Below, in pieces: positions 32,703 through 40,508 of a DNA stretch of 64,000 nucleotides; the first letter of the stretch is position 1; each line of letters starts with the position of its first letter. The position numbers were made by a program, and so were the translations under genes. The DNA comes from Streptomyces malachitofuscus (GTDB lineage: Bacteria; Actinomycetota; Actinomycetes; Streptomycetales; Streptomycetaceae): NCBI RefSeq assembly GCF_014650055.1, contig NZ_BMUF01000008.1, positions 248,001-312,000 of the forward strand, in the 5' to 3' direction. Under the pieces are notes generated by a model. The model was not told where the DNA came from, did no database searches, and saw nothing but the letters and a program-made list of their open reading frames with translations.

Positions 32703-34823
32703 CTACGCCGTCGTCCGGGAGGCCGTTCCCACCGCCTCCGGGGCGTCCGCGGACCGGACCTCCGTCCCGTCGCGCGGCGGGTCCCGGAACAGGCGCCCCG
32801 GCCACCAGAACCAGCGGCCGAGGTCCAGGGCGAGGGCCGGCACCAGGACCGTGCGCACGAGGAACGTGTCCAGCAGGACGCCGATGCCGACCAGCACGCC
32901 CATCTGCGCCAGGGTCACCAGCGGCAGCCCGGCGAACACCGCGAAGGTGGCCGCCAGCACCACGCCCGCGGAGGTGATGACGCCTCCCGTGCTGGTCAGG
33001 CCCTCCAGGACACCGCGCGCGCAGCCGAGGCGGGCGGTCTCCTCCCGTACCCGGTGCATGAGGAAGATGTTGTAGTCGATGCCGAGGGCCACCAGGAACA
33101 CGAAGCCCATGAGCGGGATCGACCAGTCCACGCCCGCGTAGCCCAGCACATGCTCGAAGAGCAGGTTGGAGCCGCCGAGCGCCGCGAGGTACGACAGCAC
33201 CACCGTGGCCAGCAGCAGCACCGGGGCGACCAGCGCCCGCAGCAGCCCGATGAGCACCGCCAGGACGACGAGCAGCACGACCGGGACGACCGTCGTCAGA
33301 TCGCGGTCCGCGGCCCGCGCGGTGTCCAGGCTCTCCGCCGTCGTCCCGCCGACCAGGGCGTCCGCCCCGTCGACCGCGTGCACGGCGTCGCGCAGCACGT
33401 CGATGGTGTCCTTGGCGGCATCGCTGTCCGGGGCGTCCTCCAGCACCACCGAGAGCGTGGTGAGGGAGCCGTCGGAGGTGCGGTCGCCGCCGGGCTCGAC
33501 CCGGGCCACTCCGTCGGTTCCCGCCGCCGCCGACCTGACCTCGTCCGCCGCGGCGGTCCGGGTGACGACCTGCGCCGGGTCCGAGGCGCCCGAGGGGTAG
33601 TGCTCCGAGATGCGCTCCTGTGCGACGACCGACTCGGGCTTGTCCTGGAACATCTCCGACTGGCTGAGCCCGAGGGAGATCCCGGCGGCGCTCAGCGCGA
33701 GCACCCCGGTGACCGCCACCGACATCAGCCACGACCAGCGCGGGCGCCGCGCCACCGCGCTCCCGATGCGGGACCACACGGTGCGCGCCTTGTGCGCGGG
33801 CGTGCCGTACCGGGGGACGAACGGCCAGAACACCCAGCGGCCCGCGAGTACGAGCAGTGCGGGGAGGACCGTGACCATGGCGAGGAAGGCGCAGACCACG
33901 CCGACCGCTCCGACCAGGCCCAGCGAGCGCGAGGAGTTGATGTCGGCGAGCGCCAGGCAGGCCAGGCCCACGGCGATGGTGCCGGCCGAGGCGAGCACGG
34001 CGGGGCCGGAGCGGCGCAGCGCGATCCGCATCGCCGTGTGCCGGTCCTCGTGCCGGTGCAGTTCCTCGCGGTAGCGGGCGATGAGCAGCAGCGCGTAGTC
34101 GGTGCCGACGCCGAAGACCAGCACCATCAGCACCCCCGCGCTCTGCGGGTCGACGGGCAGCGAGGCGTGGCGTGCGAGCAGATAGGTGACGGCCTGGGTG
34201 AGCACGGCCGCGAAGCCGACCGACAGCAGCGGGAACAGCCACAGCACCGGGCTGCGGTAGGTGATCAGCAGCAGGACGGCCACGACCAGTCCGGTGGCGA
34301 TCATCAGCGTCGCGTCCAGGCTGTCGAAGACCGCGACACTGTCGGTGAGGGAGGCGGCGGGACCGCCGACCTCGACGTCCGTGCCGGGCGGGGCGTTCGC
34401 CCCGGCGATCTCGCGCAGCTCGTCGACCTTGTCGGTGATCTCGTCCTCGCTGTCCAGCGGGACCACCGTCATCAACGCCCGGCCGTCCTCGGACGGGACG
34501 GGCCCGGTCAGTTCCTCGCCGGCGGCGACGAACCGCGCGAGGCCCGGGCGGTCGGCGTCCGCCGCCTCCCGGGCGCCCTCACCGGTGTAGACGACGACGG
34601 CGGGCATGACCGGGTCCGTGCGGAACTTCTCCAGCTCGGTGTTGACGCGCGCCGACTCGGCGCCGTGCGGGAGGAACGCGTTCGGGCCGGTCTCCTCGAC
34701 CTCGCCGAGCTTCCCGGCGAGCGGGCCGAGCGCGACGGCCACGATCAGCCAGGCCGCGAGCACCATCCATTTGCCGCGACGCCCGCCGGGCGCACGCGCG
34801 ATGCGCTGCAACAGGGCACGCAT
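32703..34823 (-). CDS. MMPL/RND-type membrane exporter
   Basis: 706 residues from ATG 34823, preceded by AGGAG. The topology is that of MMPL proteins: one helix, a large extracytoplasmic domain (about 35-175), a block of five to six helices, then a second domain and block. GxxxDY proton-relay motifs appear in both halves (FGVGTDYALLLIARYREE about 270; LGIDYNIFLMHRVREE about 600). These proton-driven pumps export lipids or hydrophobic metabolites. A 13-bp hairpin separates it from the coiled-coil/ArsR pair upstream on the same strand. ArsR control is possible but would need read-through. Confidence 0.9.
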   Translation of the reverse strand: MRALLQRIARAPGGRRGKWMVLAAWLIVAVALGPLAGKLGEVEETGPNAFLPHGAESARVNTELEKFRTDPVMPAVVVYTGEGAREAADADRPGLARFVAAGEELTGPVPSEDGRALMTVVPLDSEDEITDKVDELREIAGANAPPGTDVEVGGPAASLTDSVAVFDSLDATLMIATGLVVAVLLLITYRSPVLWLFPLLSVGFAAVLTQAVTYLLARHASLPVDPQSAGVLMVLVFGVGTDYALLLIARYREELHRHEDRHTAMRIALRRSGPAVLASAGTIAVGLACLALADINSSRSLGLVGAVGVVCAFLAMVTVLPALLVLAGRWVFWPFVPRYGTPAHKARTVWSRIGSAVARRPRWSWLMSVAVTGVLALSAAGISLGLSQSEMFQDKPESVVAQERISEHYPSGASDPAQVVTRTAAADEVRSAAAGTDGVARVEPGGDRTSDGSLTTLSVVLEDAPDSDAAKDTIDVLRDAVHAVDGADALVGGTTAESLDTARAADRDLTTVVPVVLLVVLAVLIGLLRALVAPVLLLATVVLSYLAALGGSNLLFEHVLGYAGVDWSIPLMGFVFLVALGIDYNIFLMHRVREETARLGCARGVLEGLTSTGGVITSAGVVLAATFAVFAGLPLVTLAQMGVLVGIGVLLDTFLVRTVLVPALALDLGRWFWWPGRLFRDPPRDGTEVRSADAPEAVGTASRTTA

Positions 34824-34964
34824 GAGTAGTCTCCTTCGTGTGGAGCGCACCGCCGGCCGGTGACGGCCGGCGCGGGGCGCACGGAACCCGCACCACGGCG
34901 CACAGGGTGTGACGACCTGCCGTGGTGTACGGGAAGGGGTGTGTCCGGGGCGTGTGCTTCCTCG

Positions 34965-34996
34965 GTACGGCCGGGAGTTGCAGCTCCCGGCCGTAC
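34965..34996 (-). terminator. Strong hairpin between coiled-coil gene and MMPL gene
   Basis: GTACGGCCGGGAG (34965-34977) pairs perfectly with CTCCCGGCCGTAC (34984-34996) around a 6-base loop. It lies 26 bases beyond the stop of the upstream operon. Confidence 0.8.
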
Positions 34997-35021
34997 ATCC
35001 GGCGCGCACGCGCGGGTGCCG

Positions 35022-35336
35022 TTATTCGATCTCGCGCATCATCTTCTCCATCGAGCCGACCGCCAGCCGCGTCTGCGTCAGCTCGTCCAGCAGCTGCCGC
35101 TGCTCGTCGGTGGTGCGGCGCTGCAACTCCACGGTGTCCTCCAGGAGTTGCGCGTACCGGGTGGCGAGCTCCTTGTACTGCTCCTCGCGCGCGGCCAGCA
35201 TCCGGGCGCGCCAAGTGGCCGCCACCTGCCAGACGATCACGATCAGCAGGGTGAAGAACCCGGCCGCGCCGACGGCTCCCACCAGGACGCCGAGTTCCTC
35301 GGCTCCGGCGGCCTGCGTCACCAGTTCGTCGTTCAC
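35022..35336 (-). CDS. Single-pass membrane protein with coiled coil, coupled to ArsR
   Basis: 104 residues from GTG 35336 (MNDELVTQAAGAEELGV). One membrane helix (about 16-40, GAVGAAGFFTLLIVIVWQV) is followed by a charged heptad-like helix of about 60 residues (REEQYKELATRYAQLLEDTV, then QRRTTDEQRQLLDELTQTRL). Its GTG overlaps the ArsR stop (GTGA, 4 bases), so the two are translationally coupled. Homologues of this ArsR-plus-membrane-coiled-coil pairing could not be named. It may anchor a signalling contact or be the regulator's output gene. Confidence 0.72.
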   Translation of the reverse strand: MNDELVTQAAGAEELGVLVGAVGAAGFFTLLIVIVWQVAATWRARMLAAREEQYKELATRYAQLLEDTVELQRRTTDEQRQLLDELTQTRLAVGSMEKMMREIE

Positions 35337-35719
35337 TTCGCTTCCTCTTTCGCGCTTCGGTCCGACCGGTGCGTGCTGCGGTCGTCGGTGTCCGCCCCGG
35401 CGTCGGTGAGCGTCGCGGCCGCGCGGGCGATGGTGTGCGGGGTGAGTTCGCAGACGAACGGCGTGACGTCGTAGTACTTCATGGTCTTGCCGTCCTCCGC
35501 GGCTTCGAGCGTGCCGGTGACGAGGCCCGCGGCCTCCAGCCGCTGCAGATGCATGTGCAGCAGCGGGCGGCCGATGCCGATCTCGCGTGCCAGCGCGCTG
35601 ACGTAGGTGCGGTTCTTCAGGAGCGCCGCGACGATCCGCATGCGGTGCGGGTTGCCGAGCGCGGTGAGCACCTTCAGCAGCTCGTCGCCCGTGGGTGCCG
35701 ACGGCGGGACCTCGGGCAT
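35333..35719 (-). CDS. ArsR-family winged-helix repressor
   Basis: 128 residues. The wHTH spans about 12-95 (ELLKVLTALGNPHRMRIVAA, recognition region ALAREIGIGRPLLHMHLQRL). There is no CxC metal motif of ArsR/SmtB and no obvious zinc site, so a non-metal signal or a structural role is likely. Coupled to the downstream membrane coiled-coil gene by a 4-base overlap. Two identical TGTCA-N8-TGACA palindromes lie 23-73 bases upstream of its start, the expected autorepression sites. Confidence 0.88.
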   Translation of the reverse strand: MPEVPPSAPTGDELLKVLTALGNPHRMRIVAALLKNRTYVSALAREIGIGRPLLHMHLQRLEAAGLVTGTLEAAEDGKTMKYYDVTPFVCELTPHTIARAAATLTDAGADTDDRSTHRSDRSAKEEAK

Positions 35720-35741
35720 CGCGGCCCCTTTCCCTCGTACC

Positions 35742-35792
35742 TGTCAGAAAAGGCTGACAGCCCCCGGAGGGACCTGTCAAAGATTTCTGACA
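35742..35792. promoter_or_regulatory. Twin ArsR operators TGTCA-N8-TGACA
   Basis: Site 1: TGTCA 35742-35746 / TGACA 35755-35759. Site 2: TGTCA 35775-35779 / TGACA 35788-35792. Both have identical arms and spacing, and are repeated at exactly 33 bp (three helical turns), so two dimers could sit on one face. They lie directly upstream of the ArsR start. Confidence 0.8.
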
Positions 35793-35906
35793 CATCTCAG
35801 GGTCGGATGGGGGACACCTCAGGGTCGGCTCCGGGAGGGCCCGGGGTGCCGGGGAGGGAGGGGGTGCCCGGGGAGGGACGGGGCACGCCGGGGCCCCGGC
35901 CGGACG

Positions 35907-36524
35907 TCACCGGATGAGGATCGCCACCAGGACCGCGAGGTCGGCGGCGCCGTCGGGGTCGTCGGCGTAGCGGGTGGTCTGGAGGGGGCCCACCTTGTGC
36001 AGGGTGACCGACTCGCGGGCCAGGACGAAGGCGAGGGCGAGCAGGGCGGCGCGCGCGTTGCCGTCGTCGAAGGGGTGGAAGAAGGCCACGTCCAGGTAGG
36101 CGCGGGCGGCGCGGGCGGGCAGCGGGACGCCGGGGTCGTCGGCCTCCGCCAGACAGCGGGCGAAGGCCGACGGGGTGTGCGGGGTCAGGGCGTAGCGTTC
36201 GCGCCCGGCCTTGGCGTAGGCGTCGCCCGTACGGAACGGCGGGGGTCCGGGTGTGCCGAGGACCCGCTGCTGCCAGCCGGAGAGCAGGGGGAAGGTGAGC
36301 GGCGGGTGCCGGACGGCGTCGGCGCGGACCGCCCCGTACGCCGCCAGCAGGCGCCGCGCGCGGGCCGGGTCGCGGCGGTGGACGGGCCCCGTGCACCAGG
36401 AGGTGAAGCCGTCCCGGGCCGGCGGGACCGGCTCGGTGAGGTGCGCGGCGCCCGCGCGGGCCCAGTCGACCCGCGCCCTGGCCCGGCACCAGTCCGCCGA
36501 CGCGTCGTGCTCAGCGGTGGTCAT
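35907..36524 (-). CDS. Fic-domain protein
   Basis: 205 residues. The Fic motif reads HPFDDGNARAAL (about residues 148-159): catalytic His and the anion-binding GN are kept, but the Arg normally four residues after NxR is Ala-Leu, so nucleotide binding may differ from AMP-transferring Fic enzymes. No inhibitory (S/T)xxxE(G/N) helix was identified with confidence. The start codon lies inside the upstream gene (14-base overlap), so the two are translationally coupled. Toxin-type or house-keeping AMPylation is uncertain. G-rich spacer separates it from the ArsR control region. Confidence 0.85.
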   Translation of the reverse strand: MTTAEHDASADWCRARARVDWARAGAAHLTEPVPPARDGFTSWCTGPVHRRDPARARRLLAAYGAVRADAVRHPPLTFPLLSGWQQRVLGTPGPPPFRTGDAYAKAGRERYALTPHTPSAFARCLAEADDPGVPLPARAARAYLDVAFFHPFDDGNARAALLALAFVLARESVTLHKVGPLQTTRYADDPDGAADLAVLVAILIR

Positions 36525-37119
36525 GGCGCTCCTCCAGCGGGGCGTACTGCCGGTGGTCCCGGTAGGGCGGCCGGCCGGTCACACCGACGGCGAGGTCCTC
36601 GCCCACCGAGTCGACGAGCGTCGCCGGCGGCGTGACCCAGCTGTGGAAGCGCCCGCCGATCGCGTCGTCCACCGCCGCTTGTGCCGCCTCGGTGTCCATG
36701 CCGTACGCGGTCAGGAACCAGGCGAGGGCCAGCCGGCACTGGCCGTACCACCCGGCCTCCGCGCCCGTGAGGTCCACCACCCGCGTCGTGAGCCGTACGG
36801 CGGCCCGCTCCAGGTGCCAGCTGCGCCGCTCGGCGTCCGCGCCCGGGGGCGGGGCCAGCTCGGCGAACCGTGCGGCGAGCTCCTCCAGCCAGCCCCGCCA
36901 CTCCAGCAGGGCCGCGACGGCACGGGCCGCGGTCTCCTCGGGGGTGGACACCGAGTGCGGGCCACAGCACCAGCTCTGTACGACACCGCCGCCGCCCCCT
37001 TCCCCGTAGGCCCAGTTCCAGTACCGGGCCCAGGGGCCGTACTCCTCGACGAAGAGGTCGGTCAGCCGCCGTTCGCACCGCCGTTCGTCCGTCCACCGGC
37101 CCTCCATGCCGCTGCGCAC
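36511..37119 (-). CDS. Hypothetical protein coupled to Fic; true start probably upstream at a non-canonical ACG
   Basis: From GTG 37119 this gives 202 residues (VRSGMEGRWTDERRCERRLT), with a helical, Trp/Ala/Glu-rich makeup (RYWNWAYGEGGGGGVVQSWC, GWYGQCRLALAWFL). No family recognised. The frame stays open to 37347 and the codons before 37119 have perfect third-position G/C and protein-like content (YRPLTWPEVDPARVPFEWDA), but contain no ATG, GTG or TTG. A GGAG site lies 6 bases before ACG at 37258-37260, exactly where a start would be expected, which would give about 249 residues. Its end overlaps the Fic start by 14 bases. A lost start codon or a rare ACG start are both possible. Confidence 0.65.
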   Translation of the reverse strand: MRSGMEGRWTDERRCERRLTDLFVEEYGPWARYWNWAYGEGGGGGVVQSWCCGPHSVSTPEETAARAVAALLEWRGWLEELAARFAELAPPPGADAERRSWHLERAAVRLTTRVVDLTGAEAGWYGQCRLALAWFLTAYGMDTEAAQAAVDDAIGGRFHSWVTPPATLVDSVGEDLAVGVTGRPPYRDHRQYAPLEERHDHR

Positions 37120-37347
37120 GCGTGGTACGCACGCGGCGATCAGCGCGCCGATGCGGGCCTCCTCGGCCGCGTCCCACTCGAAGGGGACGCGGGCAGGGTC
37201 GACCTCGGGCCAGGTGAGGGGGCGGTAGGGGGCGGGTACGGCGGCCGGTTCGGATGACGTGGCGGGCTCCGTGAGGTGGCGGGAGGATCCGTGGATACGG
37301 CGCAGTCTCGCGCCTCGCCGTCGTACGCGCCTCCGAATTACCGGGCC

Positions 37348-38544
37348 TCAGGGGCGGTGTGCCGCTCCGTCGAGGCGCACCGGGAGCGCGGTCAGCCCTC
37401 GCAGCAGCGTGCTCGAACGCCAGACGAGGGTCTCCGGGGCGGCGGCGAGGGCGAGGCCGGGGTGCCGTTCCAGCAGGAGGCGGAGGGCGATGACGCCCTC
37501 CGCGCGGGCGAGCGGTGCGCCCAGGCAGTGGTGGGCGCCGTGTCCGAAGGCGAGGTGGCCCTGGGGGCGGCGGGTGATGTCGAAGCGGTCGGGATCGGGG
37601 AAGGCGAGCGGGTCGCGGGAGGCCGCGGCCAGGGAGACGAGCACGGCGTCACCGGCGGCGACCCGGGTGCCGGCCAGTTCCATCGGCTCCGCCGCGAAGC
37701 GGAACGCGCTCGAGTGGACGGGGGAGTTGAAGCGCAGCGACTCCTCGACCGCGGCGCCGGCCAGGTCCGGGTCGGCGCGCAGCAGGGCGAGCTGACGGGG
37801 GTGGGTCAGCAGGCTGTGCACCGTCGCGGAGATCAGGTTCACCGTGGTCTCGTGCCCGGCGACGAGGAGCAGGAAGGCCATGCCGAGGAGCTCCTCCGGG
37901 GCCGTGCCGTCCTCGGCGTTCCTCGTCAGGTCCGCGAGCAGGGAGCCGTCGGGGGCGCCGGCCTTCTCGGCGATCAGTTCGGTGAGGTAGCCGGTCAGCG
38001 CGGCGGCCGCGGCGCCGGCGGTCTCCGCACCGGTGGGCATGACCAGCTCGTTCGACCAGGTGTGGAAGGCCGCGCGGTCGGCGACGGGTACGCCGAGGAG
38101 GTCGCAGATCACCGTGACCGGCAGCGGCAGCGCGTAACCGCTCACCAGGTCGGCGTGGCCCGTATCCGGCAGCCGGTCCAGCAGCCGGCGGGCCACCGTC
38201 CCGATGCCCGGCCGCAGGGCGGCGATCCGGCCCGGTGCGAAGCGGCCCGCCACCAGCCGCCGCAGCCGGGTGTGGTGCGGCGGGTCGCTCTGCAGCATGT
38301 TGCGGCCGATGGCGTGGCCGCCGTCGGTCTCCCAGGTGGCGGAGTGCCGGATGTCGTTGCGCAGCCGGGGGTCGCTCAGCGCGGCCCGCGCCGCCTCCCG
38401 CGTCACCACCAGCCAGGCGTTCCCGCTCCCCGGGATGTGGACGCGGTGCACCGGGCCCTCGGCCCGCAGGGCCGCGAGGACGCGGAACGGGTCGGCTGCC
38501 GGGTCGTGGCCGTGGGCCAACTCCTCCAGGGTGGGCGCTCGCAC
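37348..38544 (-). CDS. Cytochrome P450
   Basis: 398 residues from GTG 38544 (VRAPTLEELAHGHDPAADPF), preceded by GGAGAGGA. Seen: I-helix AGHETTVNLI (about 237-246), K-helix ExxR as EESLRF (about 275), heme-ligand loop FGHGAHHCLGAPLAR (about 335-349, Cys ligand). It is a soluble bacterial P450 of the CYP105/107 kind, needing separate ferredoxin partners; none is adjacent. The substrate is unknown. It is divergent from a TetR gene, with two near-identical palindromes between, so it is almost surely repressed by that protein. Confidence 0.95.
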   Translation of the reverse strand: MRAPTLEELAHGHDPAADPFRVLAALRAEGPVHRVHIPGSGNAWLVVTREAARAALSDPRLRNDIRHSATWETDGGHAIGRNMLQSDPPHHTRLRRLVAGRFAPGRIAALRPGIGTVARRLLDRLPDTGHADLVSGYALPLPVTVICDLLGVPVADRAAFHTWSNELVMPTGAETAGAAAAALTGYLTELIAEKAGAPDGSLLADLTRNAEDGTAPEELLGMAFLLLVAGHETTVNLISATVHSLLTHPRQLALLRADPDLAGAAVEESLRFNSPVHSSAFRFAAEPMELAGTRVAAGDAVLVSLAAASRDPLAFPDPDRFDITRRPQGHLAFGHGAHHCLGAPLARAEGVIALRLLLERHPGLALAAAPETLVWRSSTLLRGLTALPVRLDGAAHRP

Positions 38545-38576
38545 GTCGTCGTCCTCTCCGTGTCGCGGACCTAAAC

Positions 38577-38633
38577 GGGGAGTACTCCCCACTTGGTTCG
38601 GCGACGATAGCATCCGGATGGGGAGCGCTCCCC
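38577..38633. promoter_or_regulatory. Twin TetR operators between P450 and TetR genes
   Basis: GGGGAGTACTCCCC (38577-38590) and GGGGAGCGCTCCCC (38620-38633): two perfect 14-bp palindromes with identical arms, centres 43 bp apart (about four helical turns), one near each divergent start. Confidence 0.85.
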
Positions 38634-38653
38634 GCTTCGCACGGAGGAAGACG

Positions 38654-39466
38654 ATGACCGTCGGTGAAGAGCCCACCGCCCCCCGCCGCGCCACGCCCGG
38701 CCACGGCACACCCGCGACCGCACCCGCGCCCCGGCGGCGGCGTGACGCGCGGCGGAACCGGGACCGGCTGGTGGAGGCGGCGCACGCGGTCTTCTCCGAG
38801 CAGGGGCTCGACGCCCCGCTCGACGTGATCGCCCGCCGCGCCGGGGTCGGCAACGCGACGCTGTACCGGCACTTCCCCACCCGTGCCGCCCTCGTCGACG
38901 CCGTCTTCCACGACCAGCTCACGGACACCATGACGGCCGGCGAGCACGCCCGGACGGCCCCCGACGCCTGGACCGGCCTGACCGGATACCTCCGGACCGT
39001 CTTCGCCACCCTGGCGGCCGACCGCGGCACCAACGACCTCATGACCACCCGCTTGCCGGACGTCGAGGTCCTCGAGGCCGTGCACGCCCACAACCGCGCC
39101 ACCGTGGAACTGCTGCTGGAGCGGGCGCGCGCGCAGGGCGCCGTGCGCCCCGACGTCACCACCGAGGACCTGCTGTTCGCCCTCGCCGCCCTGGGCCGCG
39201 CCGTCCCGCCCCTGACGGCGGCCACCGCCCCCGACGCCTGGCACCGTCCCCTCGCCCTGTTCCTCGACGGCCTGCGCGCCACCGTGTCCGCACCGCCGGG
39301 GCCTCTCCCCGGCAGCGCGCTCACCGAGGCCGAACTCGGAGCCGTCCTCGGCGAGATGGGCCCGCACCGCACCCGGACGGCCGAGGAGACCCGGACGAGA
39401 ACGAGGAAGCAGCCGCGGGACGAGGGCGGTCCGGCCGCTCCCGGCGTCCCTCCCACGGACGGGTGA
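38654..39466 (+). CDS. TetR-family repressor of the divergent P450
   Basis: 270 residues from ATG 38654, with GGAGGAAG at 38643-38650. A Pro/Arg-rich tail (1-35) precedes the HTH (about 36-85: RDRLVEAAHAVFSEQGLDAP, VIARRAGVGNATLYRHFPTR), and the ligand domain runs to about 215 (AVPPLTAATAP region). A disordered Arg/Thr tail follows. Twin palindromes upstream are the likely binding sites. The ligand is unknown and may be the P450 substrate. Confidence 0.92.
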   Translation: MTVGEEPTAPRRATPGHGTPATAPAPRRRRDARRNRDRLVEAAHAVFSEQGLDAPLDVIARRAGVGNATLYRHFPTRAALVDAVFHDQLTDTMTAGEHARTAPDAWTGLTGYLRTVFATLAADRGTNDLMTTRLPDVEVLEAVHAHNRATVELLLERARAQGAVRPDVTTEDLLFALAALGRAVPPLTAATAPDAWHRPLALFLDGLRATVSAPPGPLPGSALTEAELGAVLGEMGPHRTRTAEETRTRTRKQPRDEGGPAAPGVPPTDG

Positions 39467-39579
39467 GCATGACATCTGTCTCGGCCGCGGCAGTTTTTCC
39501 GTCGAGGCGACTAAAGTTCCTCTGCGGGGAACCCGTCCCCGTGGCGGACCGTGTCCATGTGGTCCGCGGAAAGGTGCGC

Positions 39580-39960
39580 ATGCCCTCGGAAAGTCAGCCG
39601 TACGCCGACGGCCGACAGCCGGACCAGGACCGGCTCCCCGTCGCCGACCGGCTCGACGACGACCACTTCCCGGCCTACACCATGGGCAGGGCCGCCGAAC
39701 TGGTCGGAGCCACACCCGCGTTTCTCCGCGCCCTGGGCGAGGCGCGGCTGATCACCCCCACGCGTTCGGAAGGCGGCCACCGCCGCTACTCGCGCCACCA
39801 GCTGAGGCTGGCCGCCCGGGCCCGCGAGCTGGTCGACCAGGGCACCCCGGTCGATGCCGCGTGCCGCATCATCAGCCTCGAGGAGCAGCTGGAGCAGGCC
39901 GAACGGGCCAACGAGGAGCTCCGCCGGCGAGGCCCGGAGGCGGTCCACGGACACCCGTGA
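39580..39960 (+). CDS. MerR-like HTH protein next to a cold-shock gene
   Basis: 126 residues from ATG 39580. A Gln/Asp-rich N-terminus (1-30) is followed by a MerR DNA-binding domain (about 34-100: AYTMGRAAELVGATPAFLRA, SEGGHRRYSRHQLRLAARAR) and a short coiled coil (EEQLEQAERANEELRRRG). There is no effector domain, so it may act as a small nucleoid-type or constitutive regulator. This MerR plus cold-shock gene order recurs in Streptomyces (recollection, to be checked); control of the csp gene is plausible. Confidence 0.85.
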   Translation: MPSESQPYADGRQPDQDRLPVADRLDDDHFPAYTMGRAAELVGATPAFLRALGEARLITPTRSEGGHRRYSRHQLRLAARARELVDQGTPVDAACRIISLEEQLEQAERANEELRRRGPEAVHGHP

Positions 39961-40200
39961 AAATCTGTCACCGCCGGAACAGAAATACCGCTCCCGCTGC
40001 GGAAAATCTCTTTCCCTAAACACGCCGTCGGTGTTTTATTCCAGTGATTTTCCTCGCTTGCCGCGGCTATTTTCCATGCTAGGCTGACGCCAGTTGCAGT
40101 TGTGGTTGCCAGTTTGCTACCGGGTCTCCGGGCAGGTGATCATCGCGACGATGTAGGGATTCGTAAAGTGCGAGTTCCGACACTGTCTCAGGAGATTTAT
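39961..40200 (+). promoter_or_regulatory. Long 5' region of the cold-shock gene
   Basis: 240 bases, clearly less GC-rich than the surroundings (T-rich stretches at 39990-40075), with a TAGGCT-like box near 40080 and the CAGGAG ribosome site near 40190. Long structured 5' leaders govern csp mRNA stability and translation in other bacteria; a thermosensing leader is inferred. Confidence 0.55.
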
Positions 40201-40404
40201 ATGGCCACCGGTACGGTGAAGTGGTTCAACTCGGAAAAGGGCTTCGGCTTCATCGAGCAGGACGGCGGCGGCGCTGACGTGTTCGCCCACTACTCGAACA
40301 TCGCCACCTCGGGCTTCCGCGAGCTCCAGGAAGGCCAGAAGGTGACCTTCGACGTCACCCAGGGCCAGAAGGGCCCGCAGGCGGAGAACATCGTTCCCGC
40401 CTGA
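40201..40404 (+). CDS. Cold-shock protein (CspA family)
   Basis: 67 residues from ATG 40201, standard length for a single cold-shock domain. RNA-binding motifs RNP1 (KGFGFIEQD, about 13-21) and RNP2 (VFAHYSNI, about 27-34) are intact. It binds single-stranded RNA/DNA and melts mRNA structure. An almost ideal terminator follows. Codon usage is strongly biased, suggesting high expression. Confidence 0.97.
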   Translation: MATGTVKWFNSEKGFGFIEQDGGGADVFAHYSNIATSGFRELQEGQKVTFDVTQGQKGPQAENIVPA

Positions 40405-40422
40405 CCCGAACCCAGGGTTTGA

Positions 40423-40460
40423 AGAGCAGGGCCCCGCACTTCGGTGCGGGGCCCTGCTCT
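40423..40460 (+). terminator. Rho-independent terminator of the cold-shock gene
   Basis: A 17-bp stem (40423-40439 with 40444-40460) closed by a C(TTCG)G tetraloop, followed by TTGTTTT: a very stable, textbook terminator, unusual here for having a U-rich tail. Confidence 0.9.
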
Positions 40461-40508
40461 TTGTTTTCCACCTGGTCGGCGCTTATTCCACGCGCCTTTG
40501 TGTTCTGA

